Positions 9,796 through 22,362 of a DNA stretch of 64,000 nucleotides are shown here, piece after piece. Position 1 is the stretch's first letter. The number at the start of each line of letters is the position of its first letter. Location of the stretch: contig JADGNZ010000009.1 of NCBI GenBank assembly GCA_017883205.1, forward strand, positions 62,001 to 126,000, given 5' to 3'. The notes under the pieces were generated by a model. The model had not been told where the DNA came from. It made no database searches and saw only the letters and a program-made list of their open reading frames with translations. Position numbers and translations under genes: made by a program. Source of the stretch: Thermoanaerobaculia bacterium (lineage in GTDB: Bacteria > Acidobacteriota > Thermoanaerobaculia > Gp7-AA8).

Positions 9796-10485
9796 TCAGC
9801 GCGACGCGTGCGTGATCGCGCTGGCGACCTGGGTCAGGAACGCCGAGGTTGAGAGCCAGCTCTTGTCGGGATAGTACGCAAAGACCGGACTGCCGCCGCG
9901 AATCGTATCGATGATCTTCTGCGACACTTCCGGCCGCACAGCCGGGCAACCCCAGCTTCGTCCGAGACGGCCAAGCGCCTTCACCGCCTGCTGGCTGACG
10001 TACGACGCGCCGTGCAGCACGATCATGCGGTCCCAGGCCATGTCGTTGACTCCCGCTTCCAGACCGCGCAGCCGGAGCGAGTAGCCGTTGCCGCCGTTGT
10101 AGGTGTCCGCGGTGACGAAAAGGCCGAGGCTGGTGGCAAGACTTCCTGGCTTGTTGGAGAAGAACGAGGCCACATCACCGCCGCTCGCTCTTCCGTGCGC
10201 AACCAATTCGCGGAAGAGCAGCTTGTGCGCCGCAAGGTCGAAGATGAAGAGGCGCGGCTGCGAAGACGGCAGCGAGTAGTCGATCACCGTCAGCAGGTTC
10301 CGGCGCGGAACGAGTCCCCGATCCTCAGCGCGCGTGGCCGCGTCGAGCGCCAGCTTCAGAACGTTGGGACGAAGGCCCGGCGCCTGCGTGATGAGCGAGG
10401 CGACGACGGCGTCGGATGAGTCCGCCGCGTGCATCGGCACAGCAAACGTGGCAGCCACAGCAATGGTGAGGAGCAGTCGTTTCAT
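9796..10485 (-). CDS. Murein L,D-transpeptidase catalytic domain family protein
   Basis: A 229-residue exported protein (signal peptide MKRLLLTIAVAATFAVPMHA). The YkuD-type catalytic motif appears as MIVLHGASYVS followed by GRSWGCPAV, giving the His and the nucleophilic Cys near residue 180. The layout fits the YkuD_2 family (PF13645), which makes or edits 3-3 peptidoglycan cross-links or attaches proteins. I chose the ATG at 10485 because it begins the signal peptide; 44 further in-frame codons upstream look non-coding. It is divergent from the phospholipase D-like gene. Confidence 0.9.
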   Translation of the reverse strand: MKRLLLTIAVAATFAVPMHAADSSDAVVASLITQAPGLRPNVLKLALDAATRAEDRGLVPRRNLLTVIDYSLPSSQPRLFIFDLAAHKLLFRELVAHGRASGGDVASFFSNKPGSLATSLGLFVTADTYNGGNGYSLRLRGLEAGVNDMAWDRMIVLHGASYVSQQAVKALGRLGRSWGCPAVRPEVSQKIIDTIRGGSPVFAYYPDKSWLSTSAFLTQVASAITHASR

Positions 10486-10637
10486 TGGTTTTCCCGGACG
10501 CTGGATTTGGACGCGGATGATAACAAATAACCTCGGGGAGTATTGCGCTCCCCTGACAACACCGGGGCGGGGACGCCCCGGTGTCCGCGAGCGAGACGCT
10601 CGCACTCCTTGGTTCACCTCATGCAGTAGGGCACCGC

Positions 10638-11900
10638 ATGAAGCGTCTCCTGCCCCTAATCATCTCGATTCTTTGCCTCTCGACTCTCCCGATTCACGCC
10701 GACGTCTTTCGTCTGCTCGAAGATCCGCGCGACGGTGCTCAGGCGCGCGTCGATCTCATTCAGCAGGCCCACTCCGACATCAGCGCCGTCTACTTCCTGG
10801 CCTACGACGACCGCATCACGCTTACCGCGCTCGGCCTGCTTCGCGATGCGCGGCGGCGGGGCGTCGGGCGCGTGCGGCTGATCGTCGACGCCAACTTTCA
10901 GCACATTCCCAAGCCCGTTCTCGCCTATCTGGCCGACGAAAACGTCGAAGTGCGCGTCTATCACCCGTTCACCTTCCGTCATCTGAACTGGCTCTTCCAT
11001 CGGATGCACGAGAAGGTCGTCGTCGTCGATGGAAAGCGCTACATCACGGGTGGCCGCAATCTCGCCGAGTCGTACTTCGGGCTGAAGAAACGCAATTACA
11101 TCGATCGCGATGTCTACGTCGAAGGACCCTCGGCAGCCGCGGCCCAACAGCACTTCGAAGATCTCTGGAACAGCAGCGATGTCTGCGAACTGAACGTGAA
11201 CGTCTCGCTCGCTGCAAAGGCGAAGGCGGCGCGCATCCTCGACGACGCCGCGAAGGGAATGACTCTCGAAGGCTTCGTCACGTTGAACACGAGCCGCGAT
11301 TGGTCTCGGGGATTGAACGACATCGCCGACGTTCGCTTTCTATGCGATCCAGTCGGACAGGCAAAGGGACCGCGCCTGGCGGTTCGGCTCGCTGAGGTGA
11401 TCGAAGGTGCGAAAGAATCGGTGGTGATCGAGTCGCCGTATCTCGTTCCGTCACCCGAAGTCCTGGACCTGTTTCGGAGAAAACGCGCCGAGGGCGTGCG
11501 CGTGCAGATCATCACCAACTCGCTGCGCTCCTGCGATGGCGCGTTGCCGTACGTCGCCTACCTCAAGTACCGCCACAAACTGCTGCGGGCTGGAATTGAC
11601 ATTCGCGAGTACCGCGGGCCCGACACGCTGCACGCCAAATCGCTCGTGATCGACGGCCACATCGTTCTGGTAGGCTCGTACAACATCGATCAACGTTCCG
11701 AGAACCAGGACAGAGAGGTGATGGCCGAGGCGGACGATGACGACGTCGCTCGGGAGTTGATGGCCGCGATCCGACATCACATCGATAACTCATGGGCCGT
11801 CGGGCGTGGCACAGAGGGTCCGCACGCGCCGCGCTCGTGGCGGTTTCGCGCGTGGGCGTCGCGATTCCTGCTGGTTCCTTTTGTCGAGAACCAGTTGTAG
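10638..11900 (+). CDS. Phospholipase D/cardiolipin synthase-like protein
   Basis: A 420-residue exported protein with a signal peptide (MKRLLPLIISILCLSTLPIHA). Two HKD motifs are present: MHEKVVVVDGKRYITGG in the first half and LHAKSLVIDGHIVLVGSYNI in the second. These form one active site of the phospholipase D superfamily, which includes cardiolipin synthases and phosphodiesterases. The signal peptide suggests action in the periplasm, on lipid or possibly nucleic acid. A small membrane protein gene follows 24 bp downstream. Confidence 0.93.
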   Translation: MKRLLPLIISILCLSTLPIHADVFRLLEDPRDGAQARVDLIQQAHSDISAVYFLAYDDRITLTALGLLRDARRRGVGRVRLIVDANFQHIPKPVLAYLADENVEVRVYHPFTFRHLNWLFHRMHEKVVVVDGKRYITGGRNLAESYFGLKKRNYIDRDVYVEGPSAAAAQQHFEDLWNSSDVCELNVNVSLAAKAKAARILDDAAKGMTLEGFVTLNTSRDWSRGLNDIADVRFLCDPVGQAKGPRLAVRLAEVIEGAKESVVIESPYLVPSPEVLDLFRRKRAEGVRVQIITNSLRSCDGALPYVAYLKYRHKLLRAGIDIREYRGPDTLHAKSLVIDGHIVLVGSYNIDQRSENQDREVMAEADDDDVARELMAAIRHHIDNSWAVGRGTEGPHAPRSWRFRAWASRFLLVPFVENQL

Positions 11901-11924
11901 GGCGTGTTCTAATCGCAGCGATCC

Positions 11925-12302
11925 ATGTACGAAAACCGGCGCGAAAAACTACTGACGCGGACCGAATTCGCGTTGCGGGTGCTGTGGCACTTCAGCGCAG
12001 CAATCCTCTCGGTGGCGGTCGCTCTTCTCGCCGGCGTGCTCGGATACCGTTACCTCGGCGGACTCGGATGGATCGATTCGCTGTTGAATGCTTCGATGAT
12101 CCTCGGCGGCATGGGGCCGGTCGATACGTTGAAGACGGACGGCGCCAAGATCTTCGCGTCACTCTACGCGCTCTTCTCCGGGCTCCTTTTCATCGGACTG
12201 CTCGGCTTGCTGCTGGCTCCCTTCATTCATCGCGTCATGCACAAGCTGCACATCGATGAAAGCGCGCAGGATGCAAAACGAAGTGCGAAGAGCAAGAAGT
12301 AG
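11925..12302 (+). CDS. Small integral membrane protein, unknown function
   Basis: A 125-residue protein with hydrophobic segments at about 20-42 and 84-105. Between them lies a re-entrant-looking stretch (SMILGGMGPVDTLKTDGAKIFASLYALFSG). The C-terminus is basic and cytosolic (HIDESAQDAKRSAKSKK). I do not recognise a named family. The short gap to the phospholipase D-like gene suggests co-transcription. Confidence 0.75.
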   Translation: MYENRREKLLTRTEFALRVLWHFSAAILSVAVALLAGVLGYRYLGGLGWIDSLLNASMILGGMGPVDTLKTDGAKIFASLYALFSGLLFIGLLGLLLAPFIHRVMHKLHIDESAQDAKRSAKSKK

Positions 12303-12330
12303 AGCAACGAACAACCTTCATTCTTCACGA

Positions 12331-12362
12331 TTCAGCCTTCAGCCTTCAGCCTTCAGCCTTCA
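12331..12362 (+). repeat. Short tandem repeat TTCAGCC
   Basis: A 7-bp unit TTCAGCC repeats four times immediately upstream of the YaeQ gene start. It lies where a ribosome site would be expected, so copy-number change could alter expression of the next gene. Confidence 0.85.
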
Positions 12363-12366
12363 AATT

Positions 12367-12906
12367 ATGGCTCTCACCGCAACGATGTACCGCTTCGGCA
12401 TCCAGCTTTCGGATGTCGATCGCGGCGTTTACGAGACGCTCGAATTGCCGATCGCGCGGCAGCCGTCCGAAACCGCGGAGTACATGCTGACGCGCGTGCT
12501 GGCGTGGTGTCTCGAGTACACGGAAGGCATCGCGCTGACGGAGGGCGTTGCGTCGGGCGATGAGCCGGCAGTGCTCGTGCGCGATCTCACCGGACGGATC
12601 ACCGCATGGATCGAAGTCGGAGCTCCCGACGCCGACCGCGTGCACCGCGGAAGCAAGCTCGCCGGCCGCGTAGCCATCTACACCCATCGCGATCCCGCCA
12701 TGGTCCTCGGCCAGCTCGCCGGCAAGAAGATCCACCGCGGCGATGAGATCCCGATCTACACCTTCGGCCGCGGCTTCATCGAAAGCGTGGCCGCCATCCT
12801 CCCTCGCCGCGCGTCTCTATCGATCACGGTCACCGAGCGCCAGCTCTATCTCGACGTCGACGACCAGTCGTTTTCGACGACGATCGAGGAGCGGCGCGCG
12901 GGGTAG
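12367..12906 (+). CDS. yaeQ: YaeQ family protein
   Basis: A 179-residue cytosolic protein matching YaeQ along its length: start ALTATMYRFGIQLSDVDRG, middle EGIALTEGVASGDEPAVLV and the region ITAWIEVGAPDADRVHRGSK. YaeQ has a PD-(D/E)XK-like nuclease fold but its function is not settled. The ATG at 12367 follows the TTCAGCC tandem repeat. It stands alone on the plus strand. Confidence 0.92.
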   Translation: MALTATMYRFGIQLSDVDRGVYETLELPIARQPSETAEYMLTRVLAWCLEYTEGIALTEGVASGDEPAVLVRDLTGRITAWIEVGAPDADRVHRGSKLAGRVAIYTHRDPAMVLGQLAGKKIHRGDEIPIYTFGRGFIESVAAILPRRASLSITVTERQLYLDVDDQSFSTTIEERRAG

Positions 12907-12931
12907 ATCGCGGCGGAGTAGAATTCTGGTC

Positions 12932-13195
12932 GTGAAGCGTAGCGACGATCCGGATATCACGAGCCCGAAAGCCCCAACACGCGAGGCAATCTACGCCCTG
13001 CTCAATTCGGTCACGCAGGAGACTGACCGCAGAGAGCTGGCGGCGGCACTGAGGCAAGGCCGAACCGTGTATCAGAGTGACCCGCGCAAACCGGACATGA
13101 TTGAGCGCATCGATGCTTCGGGACGACGGACCCGAGGAAGGTTCGAGAATGGGCAGTTTGTCGAGGCAAGTTCGTTGCGAAACTCGGGGCGATAA
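12932..13195 (+). CDS. Small hypothetical protein
   Basis: An 87-residue reading frame starting at GTG 12932, 25 bp after the YaeQ stop. It is hydrophilic, with no signal peptide. A helical middle (YALLNSVTQETDRRELAAAL) is followed by a basic segment (GRTVYQSDPRKPDMIERIDASG). I recognise no family. Codon use resembles neighbouring genes, supporting a real gene. Confidence 0.55.
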   Translation: MKRSDDPDITSPKAPTREAIYALLNSVTQETDRRELAAALRQGRTVYQSDPRKPDMIERIDASGRRTRGRFENGQFVEASSLRNSGR

Positions 13196-13624
13196 TTCAT
13201 TGTGCTAGCCCTTCGCTAGCCCATCGCTAGCCCGCATTTCTCGCACTCTTATTAAATTGATCACTTTCCCAATCGAGCGCCTTCTCCCCCCACGCTTTTG
13301 TGGGGGAGAAGGTGGCCGAAGGCCGGATGAGGGGGCGATCCCAGCACGACATCAGTGCATCTGCCGTGTTTTTAGGCAGTTCGGACGAGGCTCGGTTGAT
13401 CGCCTCGCGCAGGTGCTCCCCCCTCATCCGTCCTTCGGCCACCTTCTCCCCCCGCAAAAAGCGCGGGGGGAGAAGGCGCTCGATTGGAAAGCACTCCAAA
13501 GAAAAGGAAGAGGCGTAGCAAGGAGGCGCACCAAGCGTGTGAGAAATGCGCGGTCATGCGGCGAATGAGCCGCGCCTGATTCCAACCCAAACCCGCTATC
13601 CTTTCGCCGCACGGAGGGCATCGT
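13196..13624. repeat. Gene-free block with CTAGCCC and GGGGGAGAAGG inverted repeats
   Basis: It starts with three direct copies of a GCTAGCCC element (13204-13232). Then come two inverted copies of a repeat reading CGCCTTCTCCCCCCACGC, GTGGGGGAGAAGGTGGCC and GAAGGCCGGATGAGGG: one at about 13268-13335 and a reverse-oriented one at about 13418-13487. The same family recurs at 22233-22269 and 55078-55680. The short overlapping reading frames here are products of the repeats. Confidence 0.85.
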
Positions 13625-15118
13625 ATGGGCCGCTCACTCTTCGGAAAGTTGCATCGTCGGTTCGGGCGCCGTGTTTCGGGACAGGAGCGGCAACGCCGCG
13701 CAGCGGAACATTACGAACGGCTGCGCCAGGCCATGCCGGTCGGACTTGTCGGCGCGCCGCGGCGGATCGCGACCAAGAATCCGCGTGTCGCCGTGCTCGG
13801 TGCCGGATTCGCAGGAGTGAGCGCTGCGTGGTTCGCCTCGCGGGCGGGATTTGCGGTCACGCTCATCGAGCCGCTCGTTGTGGGCGGGCGCGTATCGTCA
13901 ACCGACAAACTTGTCCCGGGACGCATCCTCGAAGCGGGCGCGGAACTGATCGGAACCAACCATCCGCTCTGGCTCGCTCTCGCTGCGCACTTCGGACTCG
14001 CCCTCAGTGTCGTTTCGTCGGAAGACAACTACGCCGCCGCGGGGCTGGACATGCCGATGATCCTCGATGGCCGCAGCCTTTCCAACGCCGAACAGGAGAA
14101 GCTCCACGCGGAGATGGACAAGGTCTTCCGCCAATGGGGAGCCGAATCGGCCGTGGTCAGGAATCCGTGGATGCCGTGGACAACGCCGCGAGCGTCGGAG
14201 CTCGACGCAATGTCGCTCGCCGCGCAGATTCCCGCCACCGCCAGCGAACTGGCGAAGAAGGCCATCCTCCTCGAATTCGAGCTCGACAACTGCACACCGG
14301 CGGAGCAGCAAAGCTGGCTGGGCGCACTGTCGCAGCTTGCGGCAGGCGGCGGCTATGCGTTCTTCGATGAGACGGAAGTCTTCCGCTGCGCCGCCGGCAA
14401 TCAATCTCTCGCCCGCCGCCTTGGCGCAGGTCTCGATCTCAACCAGGGACGCGCGACGAACATCCGCACCAGCGGCGACCGCCTCTTCATCGAACTTGGC
14501 GGAGGCGTAGCCGACGGGCCGTACGATTTCGCAGTCGTGGCCGTACCGTCAGTGGCGATGGAAAAGATCACGATCGACGGCAAGCCCTTCCCGTATCAGG
14601 CCATCGCTCATGGTCCGGCCGTGAAGTACCTCTCCGGCGTCGAGCACCGCTTCTGGATTCCGGAAGGAGTCGCCCCGAGCGGGATGTCGGATCAGCTCGG
14701 GATGATCTGGGAGGGAACCGATAACCAGATGGACACAGCGCGCTTCGACGTGAGCGTTTTCGCCGGCGGCCGGCCCGCGCAACGCGCCATCGACGCGGGC
14801 GGCGGTCCGTCCTACTTTGCGCCTCGGCTCAACGCACTCCTTCCGCACTACGAAGCGTTCACCACGGAGTTCGAGAACTGGCCGAAACGCATCGGCATGG
14901 GGTACTCCACCCCCGCGGTCGGCGAAGTGACGACGAAGCAGAAGGCATATGCCGGCCTGATTGCAGGCCGCATCGCCGTCGCCGGCGAGCACACGTCGCC
15001 AGCATGGTTCGGCTTCATGGAAGGAGCGCTGGAGTCAGGACTCGTTGCGATGGCACGCATCGCAAACATCGCCGGGATCCCGCTCGCGCCCGAGTACGGA
15101 GACTTCCGAGCAGTCTGA
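13625..15118 (+). CDS. FAD-dependent amine oxidase
   Basis: A 497-residue flavoprotein. The FAD-binding Rossmann motif is VAVLGAGFAGVSAAWFASRA at about residues 52-71, ending in the acidic residue of LIEP. The C-terminal flavin contact region reads RIAVAGEHTSPAWFGFMEGA. Length and both motifs fit the monoamine oxidase/flavin amine oxidase superfamily (PF01593). The first about 45 residues are basic and lack a classical signal peptide. Substrate, an amine or amino acid, cannot be assigned. Confidence 0.9.
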   Translation: MGRSLFGKLHRRFGRRVSGQERQRRAAEHYERLRQAMPVGLVGAPRRIATKNPRVAVLGAGFAGVSAAWFASRAGFAVTLIEPLVVGGRVSSTDKLVPGRILEAGAELIGTNHPLWLALAAHFGLALSVVSSEDNYAAAGLDMPMILDGRSLSNAEQEKLHAEMDKVFRQWGAESAVVRNPWMPWTTPRASELDAMSLAAQIPATASELAKKAILLEFELDNCTPAEQQSWLGALSQLAAGGGYAFFDETEVFRCAAGNQSLARRLGAGLDLNQGRATNIRTSGDRLFIELGGGVADGPYDFAVVAVPSVAMEKITIDGKPFPYQAIAHGPAVKYLSGVEHRFWIPEGVAPSGMSDQLGMIWEGTDNQMDTARFDVSVFAGGRPAQRAIDAGGGPSYFAPRLNALLPHYEAFTTEFENWPKRIGMGYSTPAVGEVTTKQKAYAGLIAGRIAVAGEHTSPAWFGFMEGALESGLVAMARIANIAGIPLAPEYGDFRAV

Positions 15119-15209
15119 AGACTTCCCTCGGGAGTCGCTCATCGGGTGTCGGACATCGGAGGCCGACACCCTCACTGTCAATTGTCAATTATCCATTGTC
15201 AATTGCCCC
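15119..15209. repeat. Short hairpin and CAATTGTC repeats
   Basis: GGGTGTCGG and its complement CCGACACCC form a small hairpin at about 15145-15173. An A+T-rich stretch with three TGTCAATT-type units then ends between the two convergent genes. It is a plausible bidirectional stop region. Confidence 0.5.
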
Positions 15210-15626
15210 TCACCGCCACACGGACAGAATCATCCCTGCGGCGATGAACGATACGAGGTTGTAGGCGGAGTTGATCAGCCAGAGCGGCTTCTTCGTCATC
15301 GAGAAAATGGCGGTGGCGAAGCTCGTCGGCGCGGCGAATCCCACCCAGCAGATCGTTCCCACCATCGCGCCGCGCACGAGCGAATACGGGAAGAAGTGAT
15401 TGATGATGATGGCCATGACGTAGGACGTCAGCAATCCGCAGAGGAAGGACATGAAGAGGAGCACCGGCATCGCGCTGCCCGATCCCTCTTTCATCTTCTC
15501 TTCCGGGATGCCCATGAGCGCGATCCACGGCTTCTTGAAGATCACGGAGTACCAGAGCCCGCCGAGGATGAAGATGACGACACCACTGACGAGAATGGCC
15601 AGATAGTTCACATGAGGAAAAGCCAT
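15210..15626 (-). CDS. DUF1761 membrane protein
   Basis: A 138-residue integral membrane protein with four hydrophobic segments. The opening NYLAILVSGVVIFILGGLWY and the motif WYSVIFKKPW are characteristic of DUF1761. I chose the ATG at 15626 (MAFPHVNYLA); 16 additional codons upstream look non-coding. Function is unknown. It is convergent with the amine oxidase gene. Confidence 0.88.
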   Translation of the reverse strand: MAFPHVNYLAILVSGVVIFILGGLWYSVIFKKPWIALMGIPEEKMKEGSGSAMPVLLFMSFLCGLLTSYVMAIIINHFFPYSLVRGAMVGTICWVGFAAPTSFATAIFSMTKKPLWLINSAYNLVSFIAAGMILSVWR

Positions 15627-15679
15627 GGGAGCCTCCTTCTGCGCAGTCGTTGGGATCTGTGGCAAAGATACCACTGGTG

Positions 15680-15900
15680 TTGGGAGTGGGGGGGGGGGTG
15701 GGGGAGTCGCGAGTCGGGGGTCGGGAGTCGGAGATTGGTCTCGGCCTCACCGTCCGCGATATCGACTACGCCATCTCTGATCTCTGATGATCTCCGATCT
15801 CTGATCTCCGCCGCCCCCGACCCCCGACCCGAGTACTCTGACTCCCACCCCCCACACCCCACTCCCCACCCCCCACTCGAAAAACCACCGCACCTCGCGT
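15680..15900. repeat. G-rich/C-rich inverted repeat (GGGGGTGGGGAGT type)
   Basis: A G-rich strand (TGGGAGTGGGGGGGGGGG...) at about 15682-15735 faces a C-rich strand (CACCCCCCACACCCCACTCC) at about 15847-15885. The middle holds (T)CTCTGATCTC(CG)-type units. Similar blocks lie at 45040-45175, 45930-46110 and near 50350-50545. No coding sequence seen. Confidence 0.8.
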
Positions 15901-15916
15901 TAAGATCCACCTTCGC

Positions 15917-16987
15917 ATGTCCGCGCTTCGATCTGTCATCGCCGCCTCCGGGAGCTACATCCCGCCGGTCCGCGTTCCCAACTCGGATTTTCTGAATCAC
16001 GACTTCCGAGGGGCGGATGGCGCACCGATGTCCAAAAGTAATACCGAGATCGTCAACCAGTTCGAATCCATCACCGGCATCCAGGAGCGGCGCTACGTCG
16101 AGAACGGCACGGTCACGTCCGACATGGCGTACGCCGCAGCGAACGATGCCCTGACGTCGTCGCACATCGATCCCGAATCGCTCGACCTCATCATCGTCGC
16201 GCACAATTTCGGCGACGTGCGTAAAGGCGGCGGTCCGCCCGATCTAGTTCCCTCGCTGGCGGCTCGTGTGAAATCGAAGCTGCGCATCGCCAAACCGCGC
16301 GCGGCTGCCTTCGACCTCGTCTTCGGCTGCCCCGGCTGGATCCAGGGGGTCATCACCGCCGACGCCATGATCCGCGCCGGCGACATCCAGCGCGCCATGA
16401 TCATCGGCGCCGACACGCTCTCGCGCATCTCCGATCCGCACGACCGCGACAGCATGATCTACGCGGACGGCGCAGGCGCCACGGTCCTGGAAGCGCGCCA
16501 GACCGATGCGGGAATCCTGGCGCACGCGTCGCGCTCCGACACGCTCGACCACTCCGGCATGCTGTCGATGGGACCGTCCAACAAAGAGGAGGTCTTCATC
16601 GAGGCGCTCTTCCTGAAGATGGAAGGCCGCAAGCTATACAAGTACGCGCTGCAGACCGTGGCCAGCTCGATGAAGGAATGCCTCGACAAAGCCGGCCTCG
16701 CGCTAACGGACGTCTCGAAGATCCTCATTCATCAGGCGAACGGCAAGATGGATGAGGCAATCGTCACGGCGCTGTACGAGTCCGAGCACCTGCAGCCGCC
16801 GCCGGATGTGATGCCGATGACGATCTCCTGGCTCGGCAACAGCTCCGTAGCCACGGTGCCGACGCTGTTCGATCTGATCGCCAAAGGCCGGCTCAACGGC
16901 CAGTCCTTCCACCCCGGCGAGATCGTCCTCTTCGCCTCAGTCGGCGCCGGCATGCATATCAACGCCTTCGCCTACCGGATGCCGTAA
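15917..16987 (+). CDS. 3-oxoacyl-ACP synthase III family protein
   Basis: A 356-residue thiolase-fold condensing enzyme. The catalytic triad is readable: Cys in VFGCPGWIQG (near residue 137), His in ILIHQANGKM and Asn in WLGNSSVATVP. The Asn context and C-terminal GEIVLFASVGAGMH fit FabH-type ketoacyl-ACP synthase III. FabH condenses acetyl-CoA with malonyl-ACP to start fatty acid synthesis. With no fatty acid genes nearby and an N-terminal insertion (about 25-45), it could be a FabH-like enzyme of another acyl pathway. Confidence 0.92.
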   Translation: MSALRSVIAASGSYIPPVRVPNSDFLNHDFRGADGAPMSKSNTEIVNQFESITGIQERRYVENGTVTSDMAYAAANDALTSSHIDPESLDLIIVAHNFGDVRKGGGPPDLVPSLAARVKSKLRIAKPRAAAFDLVFGCPGWIQGVITADAMIRAGDIQRAMIIGADTLSRISDPHDRDSMIYADGAGATVLEARQTDAGILAHASRSDTLDHSGMLSMGPSNKEEVFIEALFLKMEGRKLYKYALQTVASSMKECLDKAGLALTDVSKILIHQANGKMDEAIVTALYESEHLQPPPDVMPMTISWLGNSSVATVPTLFDLIAKGRLNGQSFHPGEIVLFASVGAGMHINAFAYRMP

Positions 16988-17035
16988 GAGTGTGGGCGTC
17001 TCGTCAGGCGTCTCGCCCGACGGTAAATCGCTACT

Positions 17036-17216
17036 TTCAAAATGGGGTCAGGTCTGAGTTTGAAAGTGACAAATACGGCAGGGGTGTGAGTAGCCGGCAG
17101 GTTTCGTCACTTTCAAAACGGGGTCAGGTCTAGTTTTGAAAGTGACGAAATACGACAGTGGTGAGTAGCCGGCAGATTTCGTCACTTTCAAATTCAGACC
17201 TGACCCCACTTTGAAA
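17036..17216. repeat. Inverted repeat, TTTCAAAATGGGGTCAGGTCT family
   Basis: Alternating arms TTTCAAAAYGGGGTCAGGTCT and AGACCTGACCCCACTTTGAAA enclose spacers containing GTGAGTAGCCGGCAGRTTTCGTCACTTTC. There are three half-elements here; a two-arm copy follows at 17985-18096. This type of element resembles the palindromes mobilised by REP-associated tyrosine transposases, but no such gene is visible in the window. Confidence 0.85.
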
Positions 17217-17289
17217 GCGCAAACCCGCATCACGCCGATTTCGGCGTGACCTCGGATCGCCACGCATCGTGGGAGCACGTTGTCTGGCG

Positions 17290-17940
17290 ATCCACACAAC
17301 GTCGGGGAGCGGGAGAGCAGCGAAACGATGCCCGCGAGTAACGAAACGAAGCTCCCGAGCAACCAAACGTTGCGCACGTTTTTTCACGGAAAGAGCGTGC
17401 GCTTCAGAACGATACTCGCGACGTTCGAAACGGTTCTCGCGAGCAACCAAACGCTGCCCGCGAGCTTCGAGGCGTTGCGCACGTTCTTCCATGGTGAGAG
17501 CGTGCGCTTCAAGATGCTGCTCGCGAGATTCGAAACGTTTCTCACGCTCTTTCCACGGTTAAGCGCGCGCTTCAGAACGATACTCGCGAGGTTCGAAACG
17601 AACCTCGCGAGCAACCAAACGCAGCTCGCGAGTATCGAAGCATTGCCCGCACTCTTGCCAAGGTAAGAGTGTGCGCTTCAAAACGATGCTCGCGAGGTTC
17701 AAAACCTAGCGCGCGCTCTTTCCATGGTAAGAGCGCGCGCTTCAAGACGATGCTCGCGAGGTTCGAAGCGCAGCTCGCGAGCTACCAAACGTAGCGCGCG
17801 AGCTTCGAAACGTAGCTCACGCTCTTTCCACGGTAAGAGTGCGCGCTTCAAAACGATGCTCACGAGGTGCGAAACGAAGCTCGCGCTCTTTCCATGGTGA
17901 GAGCGGGCCTCGAGAACAGTGTCGAGAACTCTCCGGTTCG
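17290..17940. repeat. Degenerate 21-bp satellite array (CTCGCGAGNTTCGAAACG)
   Basis: About 30 diverged units of 21 bp share the pattern NNNCTCGCGAGNNNCGAAACG. They are interleaved with 42- or 43-bp units containing CTCTTTCCATGGTAAGAGCG. Because 21 is a multiple of 3, spurious open frames occur on both strands; they have no other sign of coding. No gene is supported between 16988 and 18252. Confidence 0.85.
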
Positions 17941-17984
17941 CAACATGCCGCGAGAGGAAACCTCCTCATCCGGCCTTCTGCTTT

Positions 17985-18096
17985 CAAAATGGGGTCAGGT
18001 CTAATCTTGAAAGTGACGAAAAACGACAGGGGGCGTGAGTTGCCGGCAGTTTTTCGTCACTTTCAAATTCAGACCTGACCCCATTTTGAAAGTGAC
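17985..18096. repeat. Second copy of the GGGGTCAGGTCT inverted repeat
   Basis: Arms TTTCAAAATGGGGTCAGGTCT (about 17983-18003) and AGACCTGACCCCATTTTGAAA (about 18071-18091) flank an inner GTGACGAAAAACGACAG / GTTTTTCGTCAC pair. Together with the copy at 17036-17216 it brackets the 21-bp satellite. Confidence 0.85.
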
Positions 18097-18252
18097 ACGC
18101 GCTGTCTTCCGCCCTCATCGGCACGCCGGACAGAGGGATGGACTGGGCGGCTGGCGTCGGCAGCGATGGGACGGTCGTGCAACCCACTCCCTCCTCCGTC
18201 GTATGATTGCCCAACTATTCTTCCCTGCGGTACCAACAATAAGGAGAGCTGC

Positions 18253-22203
<3,951 letters not shown>

Positions 22204-22232
22204 CCTCAGAATCACCACACTCCAAATTCGAG

Positions 22233-22274
22233 CCCCTTCTCCCCATCGCCTTTTGATGGGGAGAAGGGGTTTTT
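22233..22274 (+). terminator. Rho-independent terminator after VPS10-type gene
   Basis: A perfect 15-bp stem (CCCCTTCTCCCCATC / GATGGGGAGAAGGGG) with a 7-base loop is followed by TTTTT at 22270-22274. The stem sequence belongs to the dispersed GGGGAGAAGG repeat family. Confidence 0.9.
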
Positions 22275-22278
22275 CATT

Positions 22279-22349
22279 CATCCGATGTCGCAGATGAACG
22301 CAGGTCGATAGGTCTTTTATCTGCGCTCTATCTGCGTCATCTGCGGATA
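22279..22349. repeat. Dispersed CTGCGTCATCTGCGG repeat
   Basis: One arm (GTCGCAGATGAACGCAG) and an opposite arm (ATCTGCGTCATCTGCGGAT) form an imperfect inverted repeat just before the LD-carboxypeptidase gene. Relatives lie at 3356-3387 and 49254-49316. Confidence 0.75.
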
Positions 22350-22362
22350 AGCTTTTAACCCC

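Noticed and set aside
17280..17666. 128-codon frame with repeated SNQT-type segments
   Set aside because: Product of the 21-bp array; it ends when a 43-bp unit shifts the frame, which a real repeat protein would not tolerate.
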